Shown here: positions 12,016 through 21,704 of the stretch, piece by piece
How positions within the stretch are numbered: position 1 is the first letter of the stretch
Layout: each line of letters starts with the position of its first letter
DNA from: Phascolarctos cinereus
Taxonomy: Eukaryota; Chordata; Mammalia; Diprotodontia; Phascolarctidae
Assembly (NCBI RefSeq): GCF_002099425.1
Contig: NW_018343964.1
Span: 1,226,501-1,290,500, forward strand
Length of the DNA: 64,000 nucleotides
Reading direction: 5' to 3'
Program-made: the position numbers and the translations under genes
Notes under the pieces: generated by a model
What the model was told of the DNA's origin: nothing
Database searches by the model: none
The model's input: only the letters and a program-made list of their open reading frames with translations

Positions 12016-12065
<50 letters not shown>

Positions 12066-12070
12066 CATAC
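12015..12070. repeat. (CTAT)n microsatellite in HAL1 copy B
   Basis: About 12 uninterrupted ctat units just 3' of ORF1 on the minus strand; same site as the repeats in the other HAL1 copies. Confidence 0.95.
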
Positions 12071-12177
12071 ATATAATTTTTTTCCTCCAACTACCCTAAT
12101 ACTGACAAAGGTCTCATAAGTTATAAATATCATCTTTCCATGCAGGAATGTAAACAGTTCAACCTTAATAAGTCTCT

Positions 12178-13263
12178 TATGATTTCTCTTTCCTGTTTCT
12201 CTTCATGTCTTAGTATTTGAAAGTCAAATTTTCTATTCAGCTCTGGTCTTTTCATCAAGAATGCTTGAAAGTCCTCTATTTCACTGAATGACCATTTTTC
12301 CCCTGAAGGATTATACTCAGTTTTGCTGGGTAGGTGATTCTTGGTTGTAATCCTATCTCCTTTGCCCTCCAGAATATTATGTTCCATGCCCTGAGGTCCT
12401 TTAATGTAGAAGCTGCTAAATCTTGTGTTATCCTGATTGTGTTTCCACAGCACTTGAATTGTTTCCTTTGGCAGCTTGTAATATTTTCTCCTTGACCTGG
12501 GAACTCTGGAATTTGGCTACAATATTCCTAGGAGTTTTCCTTTGGGGATCTCTTTCAGGAGAGATCATGGATTCTTTCATTTCTATTTTACCTCTGGTTC
12601 TAATATATCAGGGCAGTTTTCCTTGATAATTTCTTGAAAGATGATGTCTAGGCTCTTTTTTTGATCATGGCTTTCAGATAGTCCAATAATTTTTAAATTC
12701 TCTCTCCTGGATCTATTTTCCAGGTCAGTTGTTTTTCCAATGAGATATTTCACATTTTTTCTAATTTTTCATTCTTTTGGATTTGTTTTACAGTGTCTTG
12801 ATTTCTCATAAAGTCACTCTTCCAATTGCTCTATTCTAATTTTTAAGGAAGTATTTTCTTCAGTAATCTTTTGGACTTCCTTTTCCATTTGGCCAATTTT
12901 TCTTTTTAGGGCATTTTTCTCCTCATTGGCTTTTTGGACCTCTTTTGCCATTTGGGTTAGGCTGTTTTTTAAGGTGTTATTTTCTTCAGTATTTTTTTGG
13001 GTCTCCTTTAGCAAGCTGTTGACTTTTTTCATGATTTTCTTGCATCACTCTCATTTCTCTTCCCAGTTTTTCCTCTACTTCTCCTTACTTGCTTCTCAAA
13101 ATCCCTTTGAGCTCTTCCAAGGCCTGGACTGATACATATTTTTCTTAGAGGCTTTGGATGTAGGAACTTTGACTTTGTTGTCTTGTTCTGCTTGTATATT
13201 TTGATCTTCTTTGTCACCAAAGTAAGATAATATAGTCTGACTCTTTTTGTGCTGCTTGCTCAT
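12178..13263 (-). pseudogene. ORF1: LINE-1 ORF1, HAL1 copy B, broken
   Basis: The start codon falls at 13261-13263 (Met-Ser-Lys) and the usual terminal stop at 12178-12180. The coiled-coil is well kept (13032-12814, with KIGQMEKEVQKITEEN), as is the C-terminal domain (NHLPSKTEYNPSGEKWSFSE in a shifted frame, 12453-12130). Several frame changes split it, including one near the coiled-coil start. Family function: trimeric RNA-binding chaperone of L1 RNPs. Confidence 0.88.
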
Positions 13264-13417
13264 GATCCCAGCCAAATACTTGAGTTTTAAACTCTTTGTT
13301 AAGGTAAGAGTCTGCTTCCAATGTGGAGAATGTACTGTCCCAAGCTTTGGGGGTTTGTACAGCTGCTTTCAGAGATACTTGTAGGGACCTGCAAATTTTC
13401 AGTTCTTCCAAGGTGGT

Positions 13418-13816
13418 ATGATAAGGAGCGAAGTGTTTACTCCTTTCTTAGCCTGTGAACACAAGTACTCCTTTCTGTCCTGTAACAGTGATGAGGGTTT
13501 GCTCTCCACAGCCACTCCAAGCTCCACCACACCAGCACTCCTTCTCACTCCAGGACTGCCTACCAGAACTGTGACCCAGATCCAAACAGGGGCAAAGCAA
13601 GATATTCCTGCCTCAGCACAGGCAAAGAGATCCCTGCAGTCCTTCTCTGATCAGCCAGTGGATTCCCCCTCAGTCTGTGGGCCAGAAGCTCGGGAAGCAG
13701 CTGCCGCCCCCCCGCCCCGCGCCCTGGCCAGGGCCATGCTCTTGGGGAAGGGAGCTGAAACCCCACCTTCCTGTGTTAGCACCAACAGAAACAGACTTTT
13801 CCCACTGACCTTCTAA
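13418..13816 (+). CDS. Antisense open frame in HAL1 5'UTR (ORF0-like), copy B
   Basis: 132 codons, the second-longest of the set. It begins Met-Ile-Arg-Ser-Glu-Val-Phe, has the shared words YSFLSCNSDEGLLSTATPSS, RTVTQIQTGAKQ, AKRSLQS, SDQPVDSPSVCGPEA, then an Ala/Pro run and a copy-specific C-terminus. It lies antisense to copy B, whose ORF1 is broken, yet this frame has no stop. No signal peptide or known domain. Expression is unproven, and high G+C content also lowers stop frequency by chance. Confidence 0.4.
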   Translation: MIRSEVFTPFLACEHKYSFLSCNSDEGLLSTATPSSTTPALLLTPGLPTRTVTQIQTGAKQDIPASAQAKRSLQSFSDQPVDSPSVCGPEAREAAAAPPPRALARAMLLGKGAETPPSCVSTNRNRLFPLTF

Positions 13817-14119
13817 ATTGTCTTTGGCATTTGTGGATTGAGGAGTCTGGAAACCGCCACAGCTGCCCGAGATTCAGTCCTCTGAGGCCTGCTCCAGTTT
13901 CACTGCGGCCTGCATGCCCACACCCCGGCACAATACACCTTTCTGATCAATCATCCAGGTTGACTTGGGCTGGAAATTTGTTTCACTCTGTCTTTTTGTG
14001 GGTTCTGCTGCTTCAGAATTTGTTTGGAGCCATTTTTTATGAGTATTTGGAGGGGTTTGGAGGAGAGCTCAAGCAAGTCACTGCTTTCACTCTGCCATCT
14101 TGGTTCCGCCCCCCACTTC

Positions 14120-14600
14120 CATCCAAATAATAATCTTTATTTAAGTAAATCTACTCTAATCTGTTGAAGAGAGAGGGAACTGGTCTCAGCTATGGAATAC
14201 ATTTCAAAAGGACCAAAAAGAAATAAAGTTCAATTCGTGCAGTTCTCATTAAGTGAAGCAAATTATATTTTTTAATCTAAAATAAAACTCTGTTAATTTT
14301 TTTCTGGTTTATTTCAAAAGATGAATTGTTTTATTCCAAGAGACAGATCTGTTAAAATAAGCAGAAAATGATAATAATCCAGACCATCAAATTAGGGCTC
14401 CCTTGATGATGTCATATGCCACACTGTATAAAATTGTACTATATATCTATATATATCTATATCCATATCCATATCTATATCTATCTATATATTTTTTTTT
14501 CAAAGCAAACCTCCTAAGTATCTCAATAGGCAATAGCATACACTTTTCCTCACTGGCATCAGAAATTGATCAAATTCACCATTCCCTATGACACTTCACC
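14120..14600. other. No gene; short TATC-rich microsatellite at about 14440-14495
   Basis: A+T-rich sequence with an imperfect atatcc/tatc run. Nothing else recognisable. Confidence 0.45.
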
Positions 14601-14607
14601 TCTTGGA

Positions 14608-14665
14608 TTATCAGTTGGATTGTAAAGTTCCTTCCAGCTCCAAACCTATGATCCCATAATTCTCA
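14608..14665 (+). repeat. MIR-like SINE 3' tip
   Basis: 'gtaaagttccttccagctcc' followed by 'aaacctatgatcccata' is the terminal word of a common marsupial MIR-like family; the rest of the element is missing. Confidence 0.5.
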
Positions 14666-14904
14666 ACAACAGTAGATTAAAGACTTTCCGTCAACCTTCA
14701 TGTGTGCACATCTTAGAGGGGAAACAAATGCCAGTGATGATCTCTTTATTGCTTCAGTCCCTATCTTGGACCCTGCAATTTAATAACCTTGTTTGGTTGA
14801 AAAATGAGCAAAGTGCTATGATAGCAGTGAATAAAATGAAATTTTAATTTTAAATATTTTGGTATTCATAAAGGCTATTGTCACTATGCATGTTTTCTCC
14901 TTGA

Positions 14905-15112
14905 TATGGTAGCCAAAATAATCTTCCAAAAGCATAGATCTTACCATGTCACTTCTGTATTCAAAAGACTTCAGCCTCCTTACTAACTCTAGCATAAAAA
15001 TATAAATCCCTCAATCCAATTCTTAAGGCAACCTACAATCAGGCTTACAGATTACCTTTCCAGCTTTATTTCACATGGGTCCCTGCATACATACTATACA
15101 TACTATACTATC
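14905..15112 (+). repeat. L2 fragment, 3' half
   Basis: 'cttccaaaagcatagatctta', 'gtcacttctgtattcaaaa', 'cttcagcctccttactaact' and 'aacctacaatcaggcttacag' follow the L2 3' coding/UTR order. Confidence 0.6.
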
Positions 15113-15214
15113 CAACCAAAGAAGAAGTAGGAAGCAGCATGTTAACTTCTAAAAAGCACTGACAGCAGTCTGAAGATCTGGGTTCAAAGAACATTATCTC
15201 TGGCACTTTCGACC

Positions 15215-15705
15215 TGTGCAACTTTGGATAAGTCACTCAGTCTTCAAACCTTTATTAAGTTCTTCCTACGTGCCAGGTACCATACTAAGTTTTGAGGAAT
15301 ACCCAGAAAGGCAATACTATTCCTTGATGTGAAGAAGCTCACATTTTAATAGGGGAGATAACAGTCTAGTGGGGGAGATAACATGCAAAATATATGTTGG
15401 GTTAATGAAAGTAAACCTCAGGGGAGGCACTAGCACTGGGAACAGGCATTTAGAGGAGGGATGACTTGAGCTGAGTCTTGAAGATGATCAGTGAAGATCC
15501 AGAAGGCATTCCAGACATGGGAGACAGACACTGAACAAGTGGGTAGTTGGAAGATGGAATGTTCTATGTAAGGAATAGCAAGGCCAGTATAACTGAATTG
15601 TAGAGTATATACATGGAAGAAAGTAAATTAATAATAATGATTAGGTTGATGAGGAGGAGAAGAAGGATGTGACGAGGATGGTAGCTAGGATTTGTACAGT
15701 GTTTT
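15215..15705 (-). repeat. L2-associated 3' region, antisense
   Basis: Opens with 'acctttattaagttcttcc' and 'tacgtgccaggtaccatacta', then 'tgaagaagctcacattttaat', 'gcattccagacatgggagacag' and 'ggaatagcaaggccag'. I recognise this order as the antisense of the long L2-type 3' region, also seen at 26045-26455. Confidence 0.65.
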
Positions 15706-15711
15706 GTTTGG

Positions 15712-15850
15712 TTTTTGGGTAGGCAATGGTGTTAAGTGACTTGCCCAGGGTCACTCAGCTAGTAAGCATTATGTGTCTGAGGCCAGGATTGAAATCAGGT
15801 CCCTGAATCCAGGGCCAGTGCTCTATCTACTGTGTCACCTAGCTGCCCCC
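15712..15850 (-). mobile_element. tRNA-derived SINE, antisense
   Basis: Runs from 'gtaggcaatggtgttaagtg' to 'acctagctgcccc', with the box-B-like region partly decayed. It is inserted in older repeat sequence; the flanking 'agtgtttt' may be a short duplication. Confidence 0.85.
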
Positions 15851-15854
15851 CTAT

Positions 15855-16104
15855 ATAGTGTTTTAAGGTGTACAAAGTGTTTTACATGTGTTTTCTTGTT
15901 TTTACCTTATAATAGCCCTGTGAAGTCAGTTCTATGATTACCCTAGTAAATATTATCCCCCATAGAAGAGTAAACTATGGTATAGAGAGGTTAAGTGACT
16001 TTCACAGGGTCTTATAGCCAGTAAATATCTTAGGGCAAAATTCAAACTCAGGTCTTCCTGAATCTAAATTCTCATTTCTATCCACTATAACACCTAGATG
16101 CCTA
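15855..16104 (-). repeat. MIR/THER-like SINE, nearly complete
   Basis: 'tacaaagtgttttacatgtg', 'ttataatagccctgtgaagtc', 'ttaagtgactttcacaggg', 'attcaaactcaggtcttcc' and 'acacctagatgcc' give the full antisense order of a MIR-like CORE-SINE. Confidence 0.75.
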
Positions 16105-16159
16105 AGGTATAAGAAGACTAAACAGGAAATAAAAAGCCAAGCTGGACAAAATGTTCTCA

Positions 16160-16530
16160 ACTGGAAAAAAGAGGTATCAGACTAAGTTTACATGTAAATG
16201 GCCGCCAAAATATACTAGTTCAAGGGAATGATGTTTTCTTAGGTTCAAGCTGTTTTGCTGGTTGCTATTGCTTAAATAAGAATGGGTGGCCCCAAACATA
16301 TCTATAGGTTGGATCCCTTCCCACCAAATGCTAGTTAAACAAAAGACCATTATAACTAAAGAATAGTGATTAAATGCATGCATCCAAGCACATAGCAAAC
16401 ATAAATCAGAGAAGTTATACATGTTAAAAATCTACCAGAGAGAAATCAGAGTGAATGAGCTCTCATACTAGGAGCAAAATATCTCAGTTCACCCAAGAGA
16501 GAGTACACCACTCCCTGAAGAGAAATTTCC
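16160..16530 (+). repeat. Unclassified interspersed repeat, copy 1 (cut by HAL1 copy C)
   Basis: Shares an extended, colinear but diverged alignment with 24620-24990. Common words include 'aaatcagagaagtt', 'ataccaga/tctaccaga' and 'aagatatctcag/aaaatatctcag', followed by 'gaaattcc'. HAL1 copy C is inserted at 16531, and the repeat may resume at 19502. Could be an old LTR-type fossil or a DNA-transposon relic; I cannot decide. Confidence 0.55.
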
Positions 16531-16914
16531 GGGGGGAGGGAGGGGCGGAGCCAAGATGGCAGAGTGAAACCAGTGACTTGCTTGAGCTCTTCCCCAAATC
16601 CCTCCAAATACTCATGAAAAATGGCTCTAAACAAATTCTAAAGCAGCTGAACCCACAAAAAGACAGAGTGAAACAAATTTCCAGCCCAAGACAACCTGGA
16701 TGATTGATCAGAAAGGCATATCAAACCGGCTGGGAACAGAGCGCAATGTGGTGTGGGCATGCAGGCCACAGTGAATCTGGAGCAGGCCTCAGAGGACTGA
16801 ATCACAAGCAGCAGTGGCAGTTTCCAGACTCCTCAATCCACAAATACCAAAGACAACTTAGAAGATCAGTGGGAAAAGTCTGTTTCTGCGGTGCTGAGAG
16901 AGGAACGCAGGGTC

Positions 16915-17235
16915 TCAGATCCATTCCCCAAGAGCATGGCCCTGGGGGGCAGCTGCCTCCTGAGCTTCTGGCCCATAGACTGAGGGGCAATCAAGTGGCT
17001 GATCAGAGAGGGACTGCAGGGATCTCTTTGCCAGTGCTGAGGCAGGAATCTCTTGCTTTGCCCCTGTTTGGATCTGGGTCACAGTTGTGGGTGGTGGTCC
17101 TGGGGTGAGAAGGAGTGTTGGCATGGTGGAGCTTGGAGTGGCTGTGGAGAGCAAACCCTCATCACTATTACAGGACAGAAAGGAATACTTGTGGTCACAG
17201 GCCAGGAAAGTAGTAAAAACCTCACCCCTTATCAT
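16915..17235 (-). CDS. Antisense open frame in HAL1 5'UTR (ORF0-like), copy C
   Basis: 106 codons starting Met-Ile-Arg-Gly-Glu-Val-Phe, antisense to copy C. It shares HKYSFLSCNSDEGLLSTATPSSTM, TVTQIQTGAKQEIPASA, AKRSLQSLSDQPLD and YGPEAQEAAA with copies B, A and others, then ends earlier. Shared start context and stop-free length across independent copies argue for an ancestral frame; function unknown. Confidence 0.4.
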   Translation of the reverse strand: MIRGEVFTTFLACDHKYSFLSCNSDEGLLSTATPSSTMPTLLLTPGPPPTTVTQIQTGAKQEIPASALAKRSLQSLSDQPLDCPSVYGPEAQEAAAPQGHALGEWI

Positions 17236-17389
17236 ATAACTTTGGAAGAACTGAAAATTTACAGATCCCTACAAGTATCTCTGAAAGCAGCTGTACAAAC
17301 CCCCAAAGCTTGGGACAGTACATTCTCCACATTGGAAGCAGACTCTTACCTTAACAAAGAGTTTAAAACTCAAGTATTTGGCTGGGATC

Positions 17390-18492
17390 ATGAGCAAGCA
17401 GCACAAAAAGAGTCAGACTATATTATCTTACTTTGGTGACAAAGAAGATCAAAATATACAAGCAGAACAAGACAACAAAGTCAAAGTTCCTACATCCAAA
17501 GCCTCTAAGAAAAATATGTATCAGTCCCAGGCCTTGGAAGAGCTCAGAAGGGATTTTGAGAAGCAAGTAAGAGAAGTAGAGGAAAAACTGGGAAGAGAAA
17601 TGACAGTGATGAAAGAAAATCATGAAAAACAAGTCAACAGCTTGCTAAAGGAGACCCAAAAAAATACTGAAGAAAATAACACCTTAAAAAGCCTAACCCA
17701 AATGGCAAAAGAGGTCCAAAAAGCCAATGAGGAGAAAAATGCCCTAAAAAGAAAAATTGGCCAAATGGAAAAGGAAGTCCAAAAGATTACTGAAGAAAAT
17801 ACTTCCTTAAAAATTAGAATAGAGCAATTGGAAGAGTGACTTTATGAGAAATCAAGACACTGTAAAACAAATCCAAAAGAATGAAAAATTAGAAAAAATG
17901 TGAAATATCTCATTGGAAAAACAACTGACCTGGAAAATAGATCCAGGAGAGAGAATTTAAAAATTATTGGACTATCTGAAAGCCATGATCAAAAAAAGAG
18001 CCTAGACATCATCTTTCAAGAAATTATCGAGGAAAACTACCCTGATATATTAGAACCAGAGAGTAAAATAGAAAATGAAAGAATCCACAGATCTCCTCCT
18101 GAAAGAGACACCCAAAGGAAAACTCCTAGGAATATTGTACCCAAATTCCAGAGTTCCCAGGTTAAGGAGAAAATGTTATGAGCTGCCATAAGGAAACAAT
18201 TCAAGTGCTGTGGAAACACAATCAGGATAACACAAGATTTAGCAGCTTCTACATTAAAGGACCACAGGGCATGGAATATAATATTCCGGAGGGCAAAGGA
18301 GATAGGATTACAACCAAGAATCACCTACCCAGCAAAACTGAGTATAATCCTTCAGGGGAAAAAATGGTCATTCAGTGAAATAGAGGACTTTCAAGCATTC
18401 TGATGAAAAGACCAGAGCTGAATAGAAAATTTGACTTTCAAATACAGGACTCAGTGGAACATGAAGAGGTAAACAGGAAAGAGAAATCATAA
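17390..18492 (+). pseudogene. ORF1: LINE-1 ORF1, HAL1 copy C, nearly whole
   Basis: ATG at 17390 (Met-Ser-Lys-Gln). Segments: N-terminal PIP-like QTILSYFG; basic PTSKASKKNM; long coiled-coil (about residues 40-150, heptads such as KIGQMEKEVQKITEEN); RRM-type domain beginning RENLKIIGLSES (17950) with FQEIIEENYPDIL; C-terminal domain with IRITQDLAAS, RAWNIIF and YPAKLSI (about 18220-18360); final stop at about 18490. A few breaks remain: one after the coiled-coil (17837), one at the RRM/CTD junction (18179) and one near the C-terminus. Human ORF1p is 338 residues; this would be similar. Confidence 0.92.
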
Positions 18493-19611
18493 GAGACTTA
18501 TTAAGATTGAACTGTTTACATTCCTGCATGGAAAGATGATATTTATAACTCATGAGACTTTGTCAGTATTAGGGTAGTTGAGGAAAAAAATTATATGTAT
18601 GGATAGATAGATAGAGGGCATAGGGTGAGTTGAAGATTAAGGGGTCATATCTGGAAAATAAAATTAAGGCATGAGAGAGGATTATACTCGGAGAAGAAAA
18701 AAGGGGAATGTAGAATGTGGTAAATTATCTCACAAAAAAAACAGAGAAGAAAAGTCTCTTACAGTGGAGGGGAAAGGGGAAGGTGAGAGGGAATGAGTGA
18801 ATCTTATTCTCATAGGATTTGGCTTAAGGAGGAATAACATACACATTCAATTGGGTATGGAAATCTGTCTTACCCTACAGGAAAATAGGGGGAGAAGGGG
18901 ACAAGAGAGCAGGGGGATGATAGAGAGGAGGGCAGATTGGGAAAGAGGGTAATCAGAAGTAAATACTTCTGAGGAGGGACAGGGTAAAACAAAATAATAG
19001 AATAAATGGGAGGGCAGGATGGGATTAAGGAAAATAGAGTTCGTTTTTCACAACACGTCTACTATGGAACTGTTTTGCATAACTGCACATGTATCACCTA
19101 TATTGGGTTGCTTGCCTTTTCAATGAGGGTGGGTGGGGAGGGAGGAAGGGAGAAAATGTGAAACCTAAAGTCTTAAAGACATATGTTTAAAAAAAAGGTT
19201 TTCACATGCTACTGGGAAATAAGAAATACAGGAAATGGGGTACAGAAGTCTATCCTGCCTACAGGAAAATAGAAGGGGAAGGGGATAAGAGAAGGGGGAG
19301 AGATAGAAGAGAGGACAGACTAGGGGAAGGGTATTCAGAATGCATGCCATCTTGGGGTGGGGGAGGGGTGAGATGGGGTAAAAATTTAGAACTCAAAATC
19401 TTGTGGAAGTAAATATTGAAAACTAAAAATAAATAAATTTCTATTTAAAGAAAAAAGCTCATATAAATAAAAAGAAAAAAAAGAAAAAGAAAGAAATTCC
19501 CTAAAGTTTCTAGGGAGGCAAGTTAGAAATCAGCACATTTTGAAGAGTCATATTTTCTCTATATGTCTGCACTCTGAAGTCTGTTCTCTTTGTATTGGAG
19601 CTGTTTGCATC

Positions 19612-19775
19612 TTTTTATTTACTTTTTTTTATTTTTGGAAATTGAGGTTAAGTGACTTGCTCAGGGTCACACAGCTAGTTAAGTGTCAAGTGCTTAGTCT
19701 AAGGTCAGATTTGAACTCAGGTCCTACTGACTTCAGGGCCAGTGCTCTATCCACTGTGCCACCTAGCTGCCCCTG
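19612..19775 (-). mobile_element. tRNA-derived SINE, antisense
   Basis: Poly-T/'ggaaattgaggttaagtgac' start and 'cacctagctgccc' end. Imperfect flanking repeats ctgtttgcatcttttt (19601-19616) and ctgttgcatccttttt (19773-19788) look like a target duplication. The 170-codon frame across it is SINE read-through and not a gene. Confidence 0.88.
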
Positions 19776-19779
19776 TTGC

Positions 19780-20150
19780 ATCCTTTTTCAAACCAGATGG
19801 AAGAAGAAGGTATCTTCTATGAAGCTATTGCTCAAAATTCATTTCTCATGCAGGCATGCAGCACTGAGTTATTTTATCCACCAACTAGAAAACTATTATA
19901 TGAATGTTGTCAGTTTGAAATGTGTGTTACCTTTGGATCTGGGAACTATCTGTATAGAAATGATAACTGAACCATGGAAACTGATAAGATGCGTACAACA
20001 AGATAGCATAAATTGGAAGGAAAAGAGAAGAAAGACAAGGAGAAAACTTTAGGGGATTTCCATAATGACCTGGGTGGAAGATGAACCAAAAAAAAAATGG
20101 AGAAAGAATTGTCAGTCAAGTAGGAAAAAAGAATAGGGGGTTATAAAAAT
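19780..20150. other. No gene recognised
   Basis: Unassigned A-rich sequence between a SINE and an L2 relic. Part may continue the unclassified repeat of 16160-16530. Confidence 0.4.
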
Positions 20151-20765
20151 CTAGAGGGATACAATATATAGGAGAGAATGATCAATAATGTTAAAAGTGT
20201 CAGTTCAAGAAGGATGAAGATTTACCAAAGGCCATCATATTTGGCAATTAAGAAATCATTGGTAACTTTAGAGAGAACAGTTTTAGTTCCATGATAAGGT
20301 TAAGAGCCAGATTACAGAGGGTTTAAAATTGAATGAGAGGAAGGGAAAGGAAAGCTCATAGGATGGAACCTTTCTCAAGGAGTTTAGCCAACAATGGGAG
20401 GAGAGATACAAGAGGGTAAGTAATATGAATGCAAGATACAAGTGAGGATTTTGTTTAAAGACCAGGAAAATAAATGCATGTTTTTAGGCAACAAAGAAGT
20501 AACCAATAGACAGTGAGAAATTGAAGAATAGAGAATAGTGTTGATATGGGGAAAAGCCATCATAGAAGATGAAGTAGAATGGGATTAGGGGTACACATAG
20601 AAGAGTTTGTCTAGGAAAGGAGAAGGGTCATCCCATCTTGTGAGACAAAAGGGAAGATGAGAATTGAGGGAATGGGTGCTATGGAGTGCTTGAAGAGAGA
20701 TGAGAATTTATAGAAGAGTCTCTGTGGTGAGTAAAGTAGCAAATTGATTAGAGAGGTTTTAAGTA
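20150..20765 (-). repeat. L2 reverse-transcriptase region, antisense, degraded
   Basis: 'catatttggcaattaagaaat', 'cattggtaactttagagagaac' and 'agccagattacagagggttt' are the antisense of the L2 ORF2 segment that encodes the Q(S)GFRP...ALS-VTNDLL stretch before the catalytic domain. Frames are destroyed. L2 is ancient (pre-therian radiation), consistent with the decay. Confidence 0.7.
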
Positions 20766-20868
20766 TGCCTCCATGGGTCTGAGTTTCTGCATCTGTAAAA
20801 TGAGGTTGTTGGACTAGGTGATGTTTAGGTTCCATTCTTGCCTTAGATCTATGATCCTATGTTGCCTA
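20765..20868 (+). repeat. MIR-like SINE 3' part
   Basis: 'gagtttctgcatctgtaaaat', 'gaggttgttggactaggtga' and 'agatctatgatcctatg' match the 3' end of a common MIR-like family. Confidence 0.7.
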
Positions 20869-20879
20869 AACTCAGTATA

Positions 20880-21228
20880 TTTTGGTGCATCCAGTCAGTC
20901 TGTTGCCCTTGCCCAGAATTCCCTTTCCCCATCATTGCCTTTTAGGTTCCTTATCTTCCTTCAAGTGTCAGCTTAGATGCTACTTCTTCCTCACAGTCTC
21001 CCCTGATGCCCCCAGCTGAAACTATTTTGCTCATCAAATATTCCTGGAGTAATTTGTCTAAATCTCTCATTCGTCTCCAATATCCCTACTTCGTGTTCTA
21101 CCTAATTTCGTGTGTCATATCCCTCTAGCAAAGAGAAAACTCTTGAGATCAAGGACTGTTTCATTGTGTACCCACTATAGGGACCTTCATATAGTGTTTG
21201 ATAAATATTTATTGAATGATTTTGTAAA
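20880..21228 (+). repeat. L2 3' end
   Basis: 'cccagaattccctttccccat', 'ttcaagtgtcagcttagatgc', 'cttcctcacagtctcccctga' and the terminal 'ttgataaatatttattgaatga' give the complete L2 3' order. Confidence 0.85.
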
Positions 21229-21339
21229 TGGAGGAATAACTCCCTTATCTTAGTTAGTAATATCTGCTTATTTATTGCATCAGGTCACGTGTTTTCTCTA
21301 AGGTTACCAGGAATCTACTACATATTTTGAGTATATATG

Positions 21340-21612
21340 GAAGCAGCTAGTTAGTATAGCAGATAAACCATTGAGATCCAAATTCTGGAAAACCTGAGTT
21401 CAAATCTAGCCTTAGACATGTCCTATGTGATCTTGATCAACTCACTTACACAATGACAGTATCAGTTTCCCCATACGTAAAATTGAGATAAAAGTACACC
21501 TACCTCCCAAGGTTGTTCTATAGATAAAATAATAGATGATATGTATAATATATTTTGAAAACTTTAAAGAGTTATATGCTAGCTGTGGTTATTACACTAA
21601 TTTAGGTACATA
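21340..21612 (+). repeat. MIR/THER-like SINE, nearly complete
   Basis: 'ggaagcagctagttagtatag', 'gagttcaaatctagccttaga', 'tcagtttccccatacgtaaa', 'aaggttgttctatagataaa' and 'gagttatatgctagctgtgg' run in the family order. Confidence 0.75.
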
Positions 21613-21614
21613 TT

Positions 21615-21702
21615 ATCTTGCCCACTAGAATTTAAGCACCTTATAGGCAATGGTAGTGTTTGCTCTTTCTTTATATCCCCAGAAGTTACACAAAGTGTGA
21701 CT
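21615..21702 (+). repeat. L2 3' tail fragment
   Basis: 'ccactagaatttaagcacctt', 'gcaatggtagtgtttgctc' and 'tatccccagaagttacacaaa' fit the L2 3' tail. Confidence 0.6.
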
Positions 21703-21704
21703 GG

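Larger units (their letters stand above)
11219..14114 (-). mobile_element. HAL1-like half-LINE-1, near full length (copy B, double 3' tail)
   Basis: Minus-strand order: 5'UTR start at about 14114 (ccgcccc... reads ggggcggaaccaagatggc), ORF1 remnant 13263-12178, (CTAT)n at 12015-12064, purine-rich block, a first L1-type 3' end (about 11600-11450), then a second 250-bp segment ending in an A-rich terminus at 11219. ORF2 is missing. The second end repeats the 'acaggaaaatag...purine block...A-rich' pattern and is shared with copies C and D. No convincing target duplication seen. Confidence 0.9.
16521..19501 (+). mobile_element. HAL1-like half-LINE-1, near full length (copy C, double 3' tail)
   Basis: The best-preserved copy, about 2.96 kb. 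5'UTR 16531-17389 starts with a G-rich run and ggggcggagccaagatggc; ORF1 17390-18492; a short tagata run at 18600; a purine-rich block 18660-18970; first 3' end about 19030-19195; second 3' segment 19196-19440; A-rich tail to 19491. No ORF2. Flanking agaaatttcc (16521-16530) and agaaattccc (19492-19501) look like a target duplication with one mismatch. It needs L1 ORF2p in trans. Confidence 0.9.

Noticed and set aside
11219-14114. Target-site duplication around HAL1 copy B
   Set aside because: Only short, low-quality matches between the flanks (acatttct versus acttcc); not convincing.
19540-20052. 170-codon plus-strand frame
   Set aside because: It reads through an antisense SINE (19612-19775); the middle is SINE-derived sequence and the rest has no motif.
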